Shown here piece after piece: positions 35,630-43,539 of a DNA stretch of 64,000 bases (positions within the stretch are counted from its first letter, which is position 1; each line of letters opens with the position of its first letter). The position numbers and the translations under genes were made by a program. This DNA is from JADKIH01 sp049363815 (GTDB taxonomy: Bacteria; Bacteroidota; Bacteroidia; AKYH767-A; 2013-40CM-41-45), in the NCBI GenBank assembly GCA_049363815.1, contig JBMQEM010000208.1, forward strand, positions 36,788-100,787, read 5' to 3'. The notes under the pieces are model-generated. The model had not been told where the DNA came from and searched no databases. It saw nothing but the letters and a program-made list of their open reading frames with translations.

Positions 35630-36286
35630 TCAGGAAACCTGCTCAAACAGGACCCTGTGAATCCCCGGTGAATAGTCCTTTTCCAGTAGATCCAGGATCT
35701 TCCGGTAATCTGAATCATTCTTAACAAAGTCCACATTATTCGTATCAATCACTAAAATCGGAAAACCATCCTGCTGCTTGAAAAACTCCCAATATCCTTT
35801 TTCAAGATTTTCAAGGTAGTCGTTGCTGATATTCTGCTCGTAATCACGACCTCTGCTTTTGATATTGCTCCGCAATTTTTCTATGTCTTTATGCAGATAA
35901 ACCAACAGATCCGGTTTGGGCAAATGTGGATTTATAATATGAAAAAGCCGCTGATATAGCTGATTTTCGTCGTTTTTGAGTGTAATATTGGCAAAGATGA
36001 GCGATTTGCTCAACAGATAATCTGAAATAGTCTGCTGTCTGAAAAGTTCAGGTGATGCCAATTCATCATTGAGCTGCTGATACCTGTCGGCTAAAAATGA
36101 CAACTCCAATGGAAATGCATATCGCTGCGGTTGTTCATAGAATAATGGCAGAAAAGGATTATCCGCAAAACGTTCCAGGATCAGCCGGGTATTGAAATCA
36201 GATGATAATCGTCCGGCAAGTGAAGTTTTTCCGGTTCCGATATTGCCTTCGACTACGATATAATCATATTTCAACTTTTTGGCCAT
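35630..36286 (-). CDS. Deoxynucleoside kinase
   Basis: 218 residues with P-loop VVEGNIGTGKTSLAGRL (about 11-27), lid-region Arg-rich KLRSNIKSRGRDYEQNI and the ERFADNPFLPLFYEQPQRYA substrate-binding block typical of the dCK/dGK family. It phosphorylates deoxynucleosides for dNTP salvage; specificity (dA, dG or dC) not decided. folK is encoded 39 nt upstream in the same direction, and such a folK-dNK pair is common in Bacteroidota. Confidence 0.9.
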   Translation of the reverse strand: MAKKLKYDYIVVEGNIGTGKTSLAGRLSSDFNTRLILERFADNPFLPLFYEQPQRYAFPLELSFLADRYQQLNDELASPELFRQQTISDYLLSKSLIFANITLKNDENQLYQRLFHIINPHLPKPDLLVYLHKDIEKLRSNIKSRGRDYEQNISNDYLENLEKGYWEFFKQQDGFPILVIDTNNVDFVKNDSDYRKILDLLEKDYSPGIHRVLFEQVS

Positions 36287-36325
36287 GGTAGCATTTTGCT
36301 CCGCGAAAATCGCTTTTAAATCCGA

Positions 36326-36817
36326 TCATTTTCCATTTTCATGAAGAAAAACTTCGGAATTATCCGGGGTTTCAGCAAGTAATTCAGCATTAGATAAATG
36401 AAGCACCGGATGAATAAAATCCGGTAAGATCTCCACAAGTGGCACCAATACAAAACGCCGGTCCTGTATTGAAGGATGTGGGATAGTGAGTCCGTGTTGA
36501 TTGATTACCATATCACCAAAGTAAAGTATATCGAGATCGATCAGACGTGGCGCCCATTTTACAGTCCGTACCCTGCCCATTTCTTTTTCAATGTCAAGCA
36601 ACTCTTCTAAAAGTTTCCCCGGACTTAACATTGTATTAACTACGATAACTTTATTGAGAAAATCGTCCTGTTCAGTATTTCCCCATGGAGCAGTCATGTA
36701 GGTTTCCGATTCACATTCTATCTTTCCGATACGTTCAATGATGTTCTTCCGTGCTATTCCCAGATTCCTGATCTTATCATTCAGATTTGTCCCTAAAAGT
36801 AATACCGCCTCCATCAT
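36326..36817 (-). CDS. folK: HPPK, 6-hydroxymethyl-7,8-dihydropterin pyrophosphokinase
   Basis: 163 residues with LLLGTNLNDKIRNL at the start (ATP-binding SN-type motif), YMTAPWGNTEQDDFLNKVI, the family hallmark RVRTVKWAPRLIDLDILYFGD (here VRTVKWAPRLIDLDILYFG near 90-108) and LTIPHPSIQDRRFVLVPL. It transfers pyrophosphate from ATP to the pterin in folate synthesis. Two adjacent ATGs (36817 and 36814) are possible. It precedes the deoxynucleoside kinase, divergent from sppA with 77 nt between. Confidence 0.94.
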   Translation of the reverse strand: MMEAVLLLGTNLNDKIRNLGIARKNIIERIGKIECESETYMTAPWGNTEQDDFLNKVIVVNTMLSPGKLLEELLDIEKEMGRVRTVKWAPRLIDLDILYFGDMVINQHGLTIPHPSIQDRRFVLVPLVEILPDFIHPVLHLSNAELLAETPDNSEVFLHENGK

Positions 36818-36894
36818 TATTTTTTTTCAAACCTACTTCAAATCTTATGAAAGACAAAGCAATTAATTTAACTTTGCGCTTCTAACTAAAGTAT

Positions 36895-38664
36895 ATGAAA
36901 CAGTTCTTCAAATTCATGCTGGCTTCGATCGCCGGCTTCTTTATCTCCGGATTCCTGATCATCATTTTCCTCATTACAATTATCAGTAGTATGATCGGCG
37001 GGATGAGTGAAAATGAAAAAGTGAAAATCAAAGAGCACTCTGTTCTGCAGATCAACCTTGACGGAAACATCAGGGAGAGAACTTCGAAAAACCCGATTGA
37101 AGACATAGGTCTTTCCGGAATTTCAATCAACAAAGGAATAGGTCTTGATGACATCCTAAGAAGTATCAAGGAAGCAAAAACAGACCCGAAGATCGATGGT
37201 TTGTTCATAAACTTAAATTCCTTACAAGCAGGTATAGCTACTGTTGAAGAGATCAGAAATGCAATTCTCGATTTTAAATCATCAAAGAAATTCATATATG
37301 CGTACAGCGAAAGTTATTCGCAAGGTGAATATTATCTGGCATCACTTGCAGATAAAGTCTACCTGTATCCCGAAGGCGATATTGATTTCAGAGGATTCCG
37401 CGCAGAACTAATGTTCCTTAAAGGAACTCTAGAAAAATTGGAATTGCAGCCGGAAGTTATCCGACATGGAAAATTTAAAAGCGCGGTCGAACCTTTCATA
37501 CTTGACAAAATGAGTCCTGAGAACCGTCAGCAGAGTCAGGCATTTATTTCCAGTCTATGGAATCAATTTGTAAAAGACATTGCAGAATCAAGAAAACTTT
37601 CCGTTCAGGAAGTTCAGAATGTAGCTGACAATCTGGGAACAAGAAGCGGACAGGAAGCTCTGGATGCTAAATTCGTTGATCAGTTATCTTATTATGACGA
37701 AGTGCTGGATGAACTGAAAAAGAAAACCAATCTTGACAGTAATGAAAAAGTAAAATTTGTTGATCTGAAAAAATACTCACAATCGCTTCCTGCCATAAAA
37801 GAATTCTCTGCTAAAAAAATTGCAGTTGTTTATGCAACCGGTGAAATCGTCAGTGGTAAAGGTGGAGAAGATCAGATGGGATCAGACAAAGTTGCTGAAG
37901 CGATTAGAAAAGCAAGACTGGATACGACGATCAAAGCAATTGTCCTGCGGGTGAATTCACCGGGCGGAAGTGCGCTTGCATCGGATGTGATCTGGAGAGA
38001 AACCATTCTTGCAAAAAAAGCAAAACCTTTCGTAGTTTCAATGGGAGATTATGCTGCATCAGGCGGATATTACATTGCATGCGCAGCAGATAAGATCGTT
38101 GCTCAACCAACAACCATTACAGGTTCTATTGGAGTGTTCGGACTTTTATTCAATGCACAAAAAATGTTCAACAACAAACTGGGTGTAACGTTCGACTCGG
38201 TACGAACAGGGAAACATTCAACCATTGGAAGTGTATTTTTCCCTATGACAACAGAAGAACGGGCGATAATACAGGAAAGTGTGGAGAAGATCTATGATAC
38301 GTTTATCACGCATGTTTCTGAAGGAAGAAAAATGGATAAAGCATCCGTTGACAGTATAGGACAAGGTCGTGTATGGAGCGGAACCGATGCAAAAACTCTT
38401 GGTCTGGTTGACGAGATCGGAGGACTGGATGCAGCAATTGAAATTGCAGCGAAGCTTGCAAAACTTGATAAACACAGAACGATCTCTTTGCCGGAACAAA
38501 AGGATTTCATGAAACAACTAATGGAAGATCTTGGTGAAGAAGCGAAGATCTCAGCTTTTAAGAATGAACTAGGTACTGCCTATTCTTATTATAAAGAAGC
38601 AGAAGCAGTTGTAAATATGCAAGGTGTTCAGGCCAGACTGCCTTTTTCCATAACGATTCGCTGA
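36895..38664 (+). CDS. sppA: Signal peptide peptidase SppA, 67-kDa type
   Basis: 589 residues with one N-terminal membrane helix (about 8-35) and two tandem S49 domains. The catalytic dyad is visible: Lys195 in HGKFKSAVEPF (first domain) and Ser389 in GDYAASGGYYIACAADKI (second domain). It degrades signal peptides left in the inner membrane after export; the long form has both halves, as in E. coli. It is followed after 7 nt by the PolX-like gene, probably in one transcript. Confidence 0.93.
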   Translation: MKQFFKFMLASIAGFFISGFLIIIFLITIISSMIGGMSENEKVKIKEHSVLQINLDGNIRERTSKNPIEDIGLSGISINKGIGLDDILRSIKEAKTDPKIDGLFINLNSLQAGIATVEEIRNAILDFKSSKKFIYAYSESYSQGEYYLASLADKVYLYPEGDIDFRGFRAELMFLKGTLEKLELQPEVIRHGKFKSAVEPFILDKMSPENRQQSQAFISSLWNQFVKDIAESRKLSVQEVQNVADNLGTRSGQEALDAKFVDQLSYYDEVLDELKKKTNLDSNEKVKFVDLKKYSQSLPAIKEFSAKKIAVVYATGEIVSGKGGEDQMGSDKVAEAIRKARLDTTIKAIVLRVNSPGGSALASDVIWRETILAKKAKPFVVSMGDYAASGGYYIACAADKIVAQPTTITGSIGVFGLLFNAQKMFNNKLGVTFDSVRTGKHSTIGSVFFPMTTEERAIIQESVEKIYDTFITHVSEGRKMDKASVDSIGQGRVWSGTDAKTLGLVDEIGGLDAAIEIAAKLAKLDKHRTISLPEQKDFMKQLMEDLGEEAKISAFKNELGTAYSYYKEAEAVVNMQGVQARLPFSITIR

Positions 38665-38671
38665 TAGCCTG

Positions 38672-40387
38672 ATGACTATTACCAACCGTCAGATCGCAAA
38701 GGCTTTTCGGCTGGCATCGCAGTTAATGGAACTCCACTCGGAGAATCCATTTAAAATTCGTTCAATGCAAAATGCTGCATTCAAGATTGAAAAATTGAGT
38801 GCACCTCTTTCTTCAATGGATGAAATTGAAATGGCATCCATTGAAGGAATCGGAAAGGGATTACAGGCAAAGATCTCAGACTATCTTAAAAGACAAAGTT
38901 TTGCTGATCTTGATGAACTGGTTTCGAAAACACCTGCAGGAGTTATCGAAATGCTAGGCATAAAAGGTATCGGACCAAAAAAAGTTTTACAGCTCTGGAA
39001 AGAGATGGAGATCGAATCGGTTGGAGAATTACTTTATGCTTGCAATGAAAACAGATTGATAACACAGAAAGGTTTTGGAGAAAAAACTCAAAAACTGATC
39101 AGGGATTCCATTGAATTCAGGATTTCAAATGCAAAAAACTGTTTATATCCGATTGCAGAATTTGTTTCTGAAGAAATTATTAAAGAATATAAAATTACTT
39201 TACCGAAGGCAGAACTTCTAATTTCAGGACAAACCAGAAGAAAATGTGAGATCATTACTTCCATTGAGTTCGTAACGGATGCAAATGAAAATGAATTTCA
39301 AAAGTTTGTTTCAGCATCTGAACTTTTCAAAGAACAACTTCCGGTAATTAGTGCAGATACAAAAAGCGGAATCAATGTCCGTACTGCAACATTGGTCTTT
39401 CAGGAAACTATTCCTGTTATTTTTTATTTATGCTCGGAAGAACTACTTCAGAATGTACTTTTTATTACCAGCGCTTCCGGATCGCATTTAGAAAAACTAG
39501 AAAGCGATTATCAGGTTGATCTGATAAAAACATATTATTCCGAAGAGGAAATTTACGAATCAGCCGGACTCCCCTATTTTATTCCTGAGCTACGCGAAGG
39601 AGTAGTTGAATTCGAGCTCCTGAATAAAAGTGATTTCGAAGATCTGATTGAAGAAAAGGACCTGAAAGGTATTTTACATAATCATTCAACTTACAGTGAT
39701 GGAAATGATACCTTGAAGGACATGGCTCTTTACTGCAAGGAACTCGGCTATGAGTATCTGGGAATCTGTGATCACAGTAAGAGTGCTTTTTATGCCAATG
39801 GTCTGAGCGAAGAGAAGATCATTTTACAACATCAGGAAATTGATAAGTTGAATAAAACACTTGCTCCTTTCAGGATCTTGAAAGGAATTGAATCTGATAT
39901 TTTATCCAGCGGAGAACTTGATTATACAAATGATGTACTGAATTCATTTGATTTTGTTGTTGCCTCTGTTCACTCTAATTTAAGAATGGATGAAGCAAAA
40001 GCAACAGCAAGGCTGATCAAGGCAATTGAAAATCCGTATACGACCATTCTGGGGCATCCGACCGGCCGACTGCTTTTATCACGTCCCGGTTACCCGATCG
40101 ATCACAAGAAAATAATTGATGCCTGTGCTGCGAACAATGTTATTATCGAATTGAATGCAAATCCTTACCGCCTTGACATTGACTGGAGATGGATCCCGTA
40201 TGCGCTAGAAAAAAATGTAATGATCTCAATCAATCCGGATGCACACCGGAAAGAGGGTTATCATGATATGCATTTCGGAGTTGGTGTTGCGCGTAAAGGT
40301 GGGTTGACCAGGAAGATGACTTTTAATACTCTTTCGCTTGTTGAAGTTGTGGGTAACTTCGATAGAAAAAAGGGAGTTAAGGTTTAA
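38672..40387 (+). CDS. PolX-like protein: HhH and PHP domains with degenerate polymerase site
   Basis: 571 residues. The N-terminal 8-kDa-like domain (FRLASQLMELHSENPFKIRS) and helix-hairpin-helix motifs (IEGIGKGLQAKI, IKGIGPKKVLQLW) match bacterial family X polymerases. At the palm (about 183-200) the text is ISGQTRRKCEIITSIEFVTD, where active PolX has GSxRR...DxD; both aspartates are replaced. The C-terminal PHP domain (about 335-560) keeps its metal ligands: HNHSTYSDG, ICDHS, GIESDI, VASVHSN, GHPTG, NPDAH. A PHP nuclease/phosphoesterase role in DNA repair is more likely than polymerisation. Confidence 0.88.
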   Translation: MTITNRQIAKAFRLASQLMELHSENPFKIRSMQNAAFKIEKLSAPLSSMDEIEMASIEGIGKGLQAKISDYLKRQSFADLDELVSKTPAGVIEMLGIKGIGPKKVLQLWKEMEIESVGELLYACNENRLITQKGFGEKTQKLIRDSIEFRISNAKNCLYPIAEFVSEEIIKEYKITLPKAELLISGQTRRKCEIITSIEFVTDANENEFQKFVSASELFKEQLPVISADTKSGINVRTATLVFQETIPVIFYLCSEELLQNVLFITSASGSHLEKLESDYQVDLIKTYYSEEEIYESAGLPYFIPELREGVVEFELLNKSDFEDLIEEKDLKGILHNHSTYSDGNDTLKDMALYCKELGYEYLGICDHSKSAFYANGLSEEKIILQHQEIDKLNKTLAPFRILKGIESDILSSGELDYTNDVLNSFDFVVASVHSNLRMDEAKATARLIKAIENPYTTILGHPTGRLLLSRPGYPIDHKKIIDACAANNVIIELNANPYRLDIDWRWIPYALEKNVMISINPDAHRKEGYHDMHFGVGVARKGGLTRKMTFNTLSLVEVVGNFDRKKGVKV

Positions 40388-40433
40388 GGGGGTAGTTGTT
40401 GCCAATACTGTAAACCGAAAAACTTCCACAAAC

Positions 40434-40775
40434 TTACAAACCCTTCGATGCCGGATTCTCTGTTTTTGATTGCGTCAAAGGAGGACCATCAGCCGCTGCA
40501 TTTTGTTGATTGTATTCGTTCTGTGCCGATGATTCATTCTCAGGCTTAGCAGTGATGTTCTCAGGTTTTTTTGCGGGAGCAGGAGTATCACTTGCTGCAT
40601 TCCTGACTTCATTTTCGATTCCTGACATTGCATCTTTAAATTCACGCATCCCTTTTCCAAGACCTTTTGCAAGGTCAGGGATTCTTTTTGAACCAAAGAA
40701 AAGAAGAACCACTAAGAGGATCACAAATATTTCGCCTCCGCCAAGATTCAGGAAAAGTAATTTTGAAAGTATCAT
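40434..40775 (-). CDS. tatA: TatA/E-type twin-arginine translocase subunit
   Basis: With ATG 40775 the protein is about 113 residues: a short N terminus, one membrane helix (GGGEIFVILLVVLLFFGSKR), then the amphipathic helix KRIPDLAKGLGKGMREFKDA that defines TatA/B/E proteins, and a low-complexity Pro/Ala/Asn tail. TatA subunits oligomerise to move folded proteins across the inner membrane. tatC is not in the window. The upstream gene is divergent (about 98 nt). Confidence 0.92.
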   Translation of the reverse strand: MILSKLLFLNLGGGEIFVILLVVLLFFGSKRIPDLAKGLGKGMREFKDAMSGIENEVRNAASDTPAPAKKPENITAKPENESSAQNEYNQQNAAADGPPLTQSKTENPASKGL

Positions 40776-40873
40776 TTTCTGATTTTTGTACAAATGTAAG
40801 GTCTTTTTTTACTCAAATGATGAAGTAAGGGTTATGATTTATCTTACTTTTGTTTTTCACACAAAATCACAGA

Positions 40874-42265
40874 ATGATGAAATATTTTACTCCGCTTCTG
40901 CTTCTGTTCAGTCTTTACTCTTCTGCACAGAATGCTAATTGGGGAACGGGTCTGGCTATAACTGTAACCCCGCACACAACAGATATTGACATCAGTGTTT
41001 TTGATCCTGTTCTGAATGCTAACGTAGTTGAGAATATAAATGCAGGAAATGGATTAATATACAGTAATTCAGACGGAGTGGTGGTTGCATATGGAAGTTA
41101 TAATTATATGGAATATGCAACTTATGACTGGGACTTACATTCCTGGAGAAAAGGATCGTTATATCTCGGATCTGCAAATGCAAAGATCCTGACTGCTGAC
41201 GGAATTGTAGCAGGATACGGAAGCGGAAATTACCTTACTTATGCTATCTATGATGTGAATTTGGATTCATGGAAAACAGGTACTCAATATCTTGGTACTT
41301 TAAATGACACCATTGCGCTGGCCGATGGCATAGTTTCCGGTTACGGAAGCGGCAATTACCTTGAGTATGCAACTTATGACGCTCAACTGCAATCTTGGAA
41401 AACCGGCTCCCAATACTTGGGTACAAGCAATGCCATGATAGCAAATGCAGATGGTGTTGTTATTGGTTACGGCAGTGCAAATTATCTTGTTTATGCTACG
41501 TACGATATCGAACTGCAAAGCTGGAAAGAAGGTAACGTCTATATCGGTTCATCGGATATTAGTATTGGTACAGCTGACGGAATTGTTGCCGGCTATGGCA
41601 GTACAAATTCTCTGGAATGTGCCGTCTACGATTTCGACCAGAGCTCCTGGAAGACCAGTTCCGATTATATAGGAAATACAGGTAGCTTTACTTTAAGTTC
41701 CGGAACGATAACTTACAGCGGCTCTTCTTCTTCGGGAATAAAAGGTTATTCGGGATCAGGAAACTGGAATTCGGCGACAACTACGCCCAGATGTAAACTT
41801 CTTCCTTATGGAGTTACAAATTCTTCTTGGGTGAGGATGCAATGTATGTCATATGGAGGCGGTTCATTTAATTATTCTTGTGGTGATGGTCATCAGATCT
41901 ACCGCAAAGCGGGATGGAAAAAATACAATTTGAGTAATTCTTATAATGTTGACCTTAATGTAGCGAATGGCATTTTGAATTCTGCCTGCAATGCATTGGT
42001 AGATATTACTCCGGGAATTGATGAAAACAGTGCAGGTGCATTCAGTATTTTTCCGAATCCATCTTCCGGGAAGGTACAGTTGAAATTTTCATCCGCAGAA
42101 ACCGGAGAATTGTATGTTATAAATTCAATTGGAAAAATTGTCTTCAGGCATTCATTGAATAATGAAGAAAATATCGATCTCAATTTGAAACTGAACGGAA
42201 TTTACTTCATCCGTTTTTCCGGAAATGACAGATCCTATTCACAAAAAATTGAAATAGTAAATTGA
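40874..42265 (+). CDS. T9SS-secreted protein with five 42-residue repeats
   Basis: Starts at ATG 40874 (MMKYFTP; 40877 also possible) with a signal peptide ending SSAQ. Residues 67-276 hold five in-register repeats of exactly 42 residues opening at Asp67, 109, 151, 193 and 235; the consensus is DGIVxGYGSxNYLxYATYD, then xxLxSWKxGxxYLG. This periodicity suggests a repeated beta sheet or propeller blade. A Cys-containing domain (about 285-385) follows, then a T9SS sorting domain (FSIFPNPSSGKVQLKF ... KIEIVN). No enzymatic motif or known family seen. Likely surface-exposed. Confidence 0.82.
   Translation: MMKYFTPLLLLFSLYSSAQNANWGTGLAITVTPHTTDIDISVFDPVLNANVVENINAGNGLIYSNSDGVVVAYGSYNYMEYATYDWDLHSWRKGSLYLGSANAKILTADGIVAGYGSGNYLTYAIYDVNLDSWKTGTQYLGTLNDTIALADGIVSGYGSGNYLEYATYDAQLQSWKTGSQYLGTSNAMIANADGVVIGYGSANYLVYATYDIELQSWKEGNVYIGSSDISIGTADGIVAGYGSTNSLECAVYDFDQSSWKTSSDYIGNTGSFTLSSGTITYSGSSSSGIKGYSGSGNWNSATTTPRCKLLPYGVTNSSWVRMQCMSYGGGSFNYSCGDGHQIYRKAGWKKYNLSNSYNVDLNVANGILNSACNALVDITPGIDENSAGAFSIFPNPSSGKVQLKFSSAETGELYVINSIGKIVFRHSLNNEENIDLNLKLNGIYFIRFSGNDRSYSQKIEIVN
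41072..41701 (+). repeat. Five in-frame 126-bp coding repeats
   Basis: Codons for residues 67-276 of the preceding CDS form five units of 126 bp, without an indel between units. DNA copies have diverged while the protein pattern (DGIV, GYGS, YATYD, SWK) is kept, which points to an old duplication maintained by selection. Confidence 0.8.
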
Positions 42266-42284
42266 ACTTTCAGATTCAAGACCT

Positions 42285-42764
42285 ATGGAAACAACTTTGA
42301 TCATCATTTCCATTTTACTTTGTATTGTTGGCTTTATCGGGAGTATTGTTCCGGGATTGCCGGGGCATCCATTAAATTATCTCGCCTTGTGGTGCTTACA
42401 ATGGGCAATACATCCATTCACAACTATTACCCTTATCGTATTCGGAATTCTGACTGTACTCGTTCTTGTGCTGGATTATTTGATCCCTGTCTGGACAGGT
42501 AAAAAATTTGGTGCGACCCGTCAGGGAATTATCGGAAGTATGATAGGAATGGTAGCAGGAATCATCTTCACTCCTATTGGTATGTTACTTGGTACTTTTC
42601 TGGGGGCGATCATTGGTGATATGGTTGCAGGGAGAACAACTTCTCAGGCTACACGTTCCGGTATTGCAACTTTTATGGGAACAGTTATCAGCATTGGATT
42701 TAAAGTAGCCTTAAGCGGGATCATGACCTTTATGATCATTTACAAACTGATCATACAGGCATAG
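42285..42764 (+). CDS. DUF456 membrane protein
   Basis: 159 residues, four to five hydrophobic helices, glycine-rich: FIGSIVPGLPGHPLNYLALW near the N terminus and FGATRQGIIGSMIGMVAGII then GMLLGTFLGAIIGDMVAG, which are the conserved pieces of DUF456. Function is unknown; the glycine-zipper-like helices suggest close packing in the inner membrane. It starts 19 nt after the T9SS repeat gene and ends 3 nt before the stop of a gene on the other strand. Confidence 0.85.
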   Translation: METTLIIISILLCIVGFIGSIVPGLPGHPLNYLALWCLQWAIHPFTTITLIVFGILTVLVLVLDYLIPVWTGKKFGATRQGIIGSMIGMVAGIIFTPIGMLLGTFLGAIIGDMVAGRTTSQATRSGIATFMGTVISIGFKVALSGIMTFMIIYKLIIQA

Positions 42765-42767
42765 ATT

Positions 42768-43475
42768 TCAGAACATCATTCCAAATGAAATGGCAAGGTC
42801 AAATGAAAGTTTACTGAATCTTATTGATTCACCATTTTCCCTGAAAACTATATTCTTTAAAACAGGATTCGGATCACCCAACACATACTGAGCTCCTATC
42901 GTGATGTCATAGGTGAGATCATTTAGAGCGCCGGTATCAAGATAACCTCTTGCACCAAAATGAAGTGCAATTGGATACAAGATATCTACCTGTTCGAGTT
43001 TGCCGAGTATTGACATATCAGCAGCTTCGGGTCCATAACCGTAAACAAAACTCTGAACATCTAAAATACTTCTCATGTGATAGTATCCGATGGATTCCTC
43101 AATGAAATAACCATCATCTCTTATAGAGCTAAAAAAGAAGCGTGAAGAATAATAAAAGCCATACCAGCTGATGTCTCTGAAAAAATCCACTTTTGCAGTT
43201 TCTATTACTCCATTCTGATTGACCACTTCTAGATTGAATGTAGCAGTATTATCAAACTCAGGATCATGATTGGGAAGAAAACCATAGTAGGACCTGTAAT
43301 TTAATCCGATCGTAATTTTTTCTCCTAATTCATGGTGATAACCAAGCCCCCAAGTCAAGTACCGTTTATATCTTGCACCAATACCATCGAATCCCAGATA
43401 TTCAACTTTAACATCCTGTGCAAATGAAGTATTGAAAATAAATAATGAAACGATCAACAGTAATTTTTTCTTCAT
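42768..43475 (-). CDS. Exported outer-membrane-like protein, unknown family
   Basis: Signal peptide (MKKKLLLIVSLFIFNTSFA-QD with ATG 43475), then ~215 residues of alternating strands (YKRYLTWGLGYHHELGEKIT, IGLNYRSYYGFLP, WYGFYYSSRFFFSSI, TYDITIGAQYVLG) ending in FDLAISFGMMF with a terminal Phe, as in outer-membrane barrels. Probably 8-10 strands. No characterised family recognised. A terminator (43490-43517) separates it from secDF upstream, so it should have its own promoter in the 60-nt spacer or depend on read-through. Confidence 0.7.
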   Translation of the reverse strand: MKKKLLLIVSLFIFNTSFAQDVKVEYLGFDGIGARYKRYLTWGLGYHHELGEKITIGLNYRSYYGFLPNHDPEFDNTATFNLEVVNQNGVIETAKVDFFRDISWYGFYYSSRFFFSSIRDDGYFIEESIGYYHMRSILDVQSFVYGYGPEAADMSILGKLEQVDILYPIALHFGARGYLDTGALNDLTYDITIGAQYVLGDPNPVLKNIVFRENGESIRFSKLSFDLAISFGMMF

Positions 43476-43489
43476 TTTTAAATGCAATT

Positions 43490-43517
43490 AAAAAGCCCGG
43501 ACGAAGCCGGGCTTTTT
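43490..43517 (-). terminator. Rho-independent terminator of secDF
   Basis: AAAAAGCCCGG pairs with CCGGGCTTTTT across a 6-nt loop, 23 nt after the secDF stop. The symmetric A/T flanks would allow function in either direction, but only secDF ends here. Confidence 0.9.
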
Positions 43518-43539
43518 GATAATTATTTTTTTTCAAATT

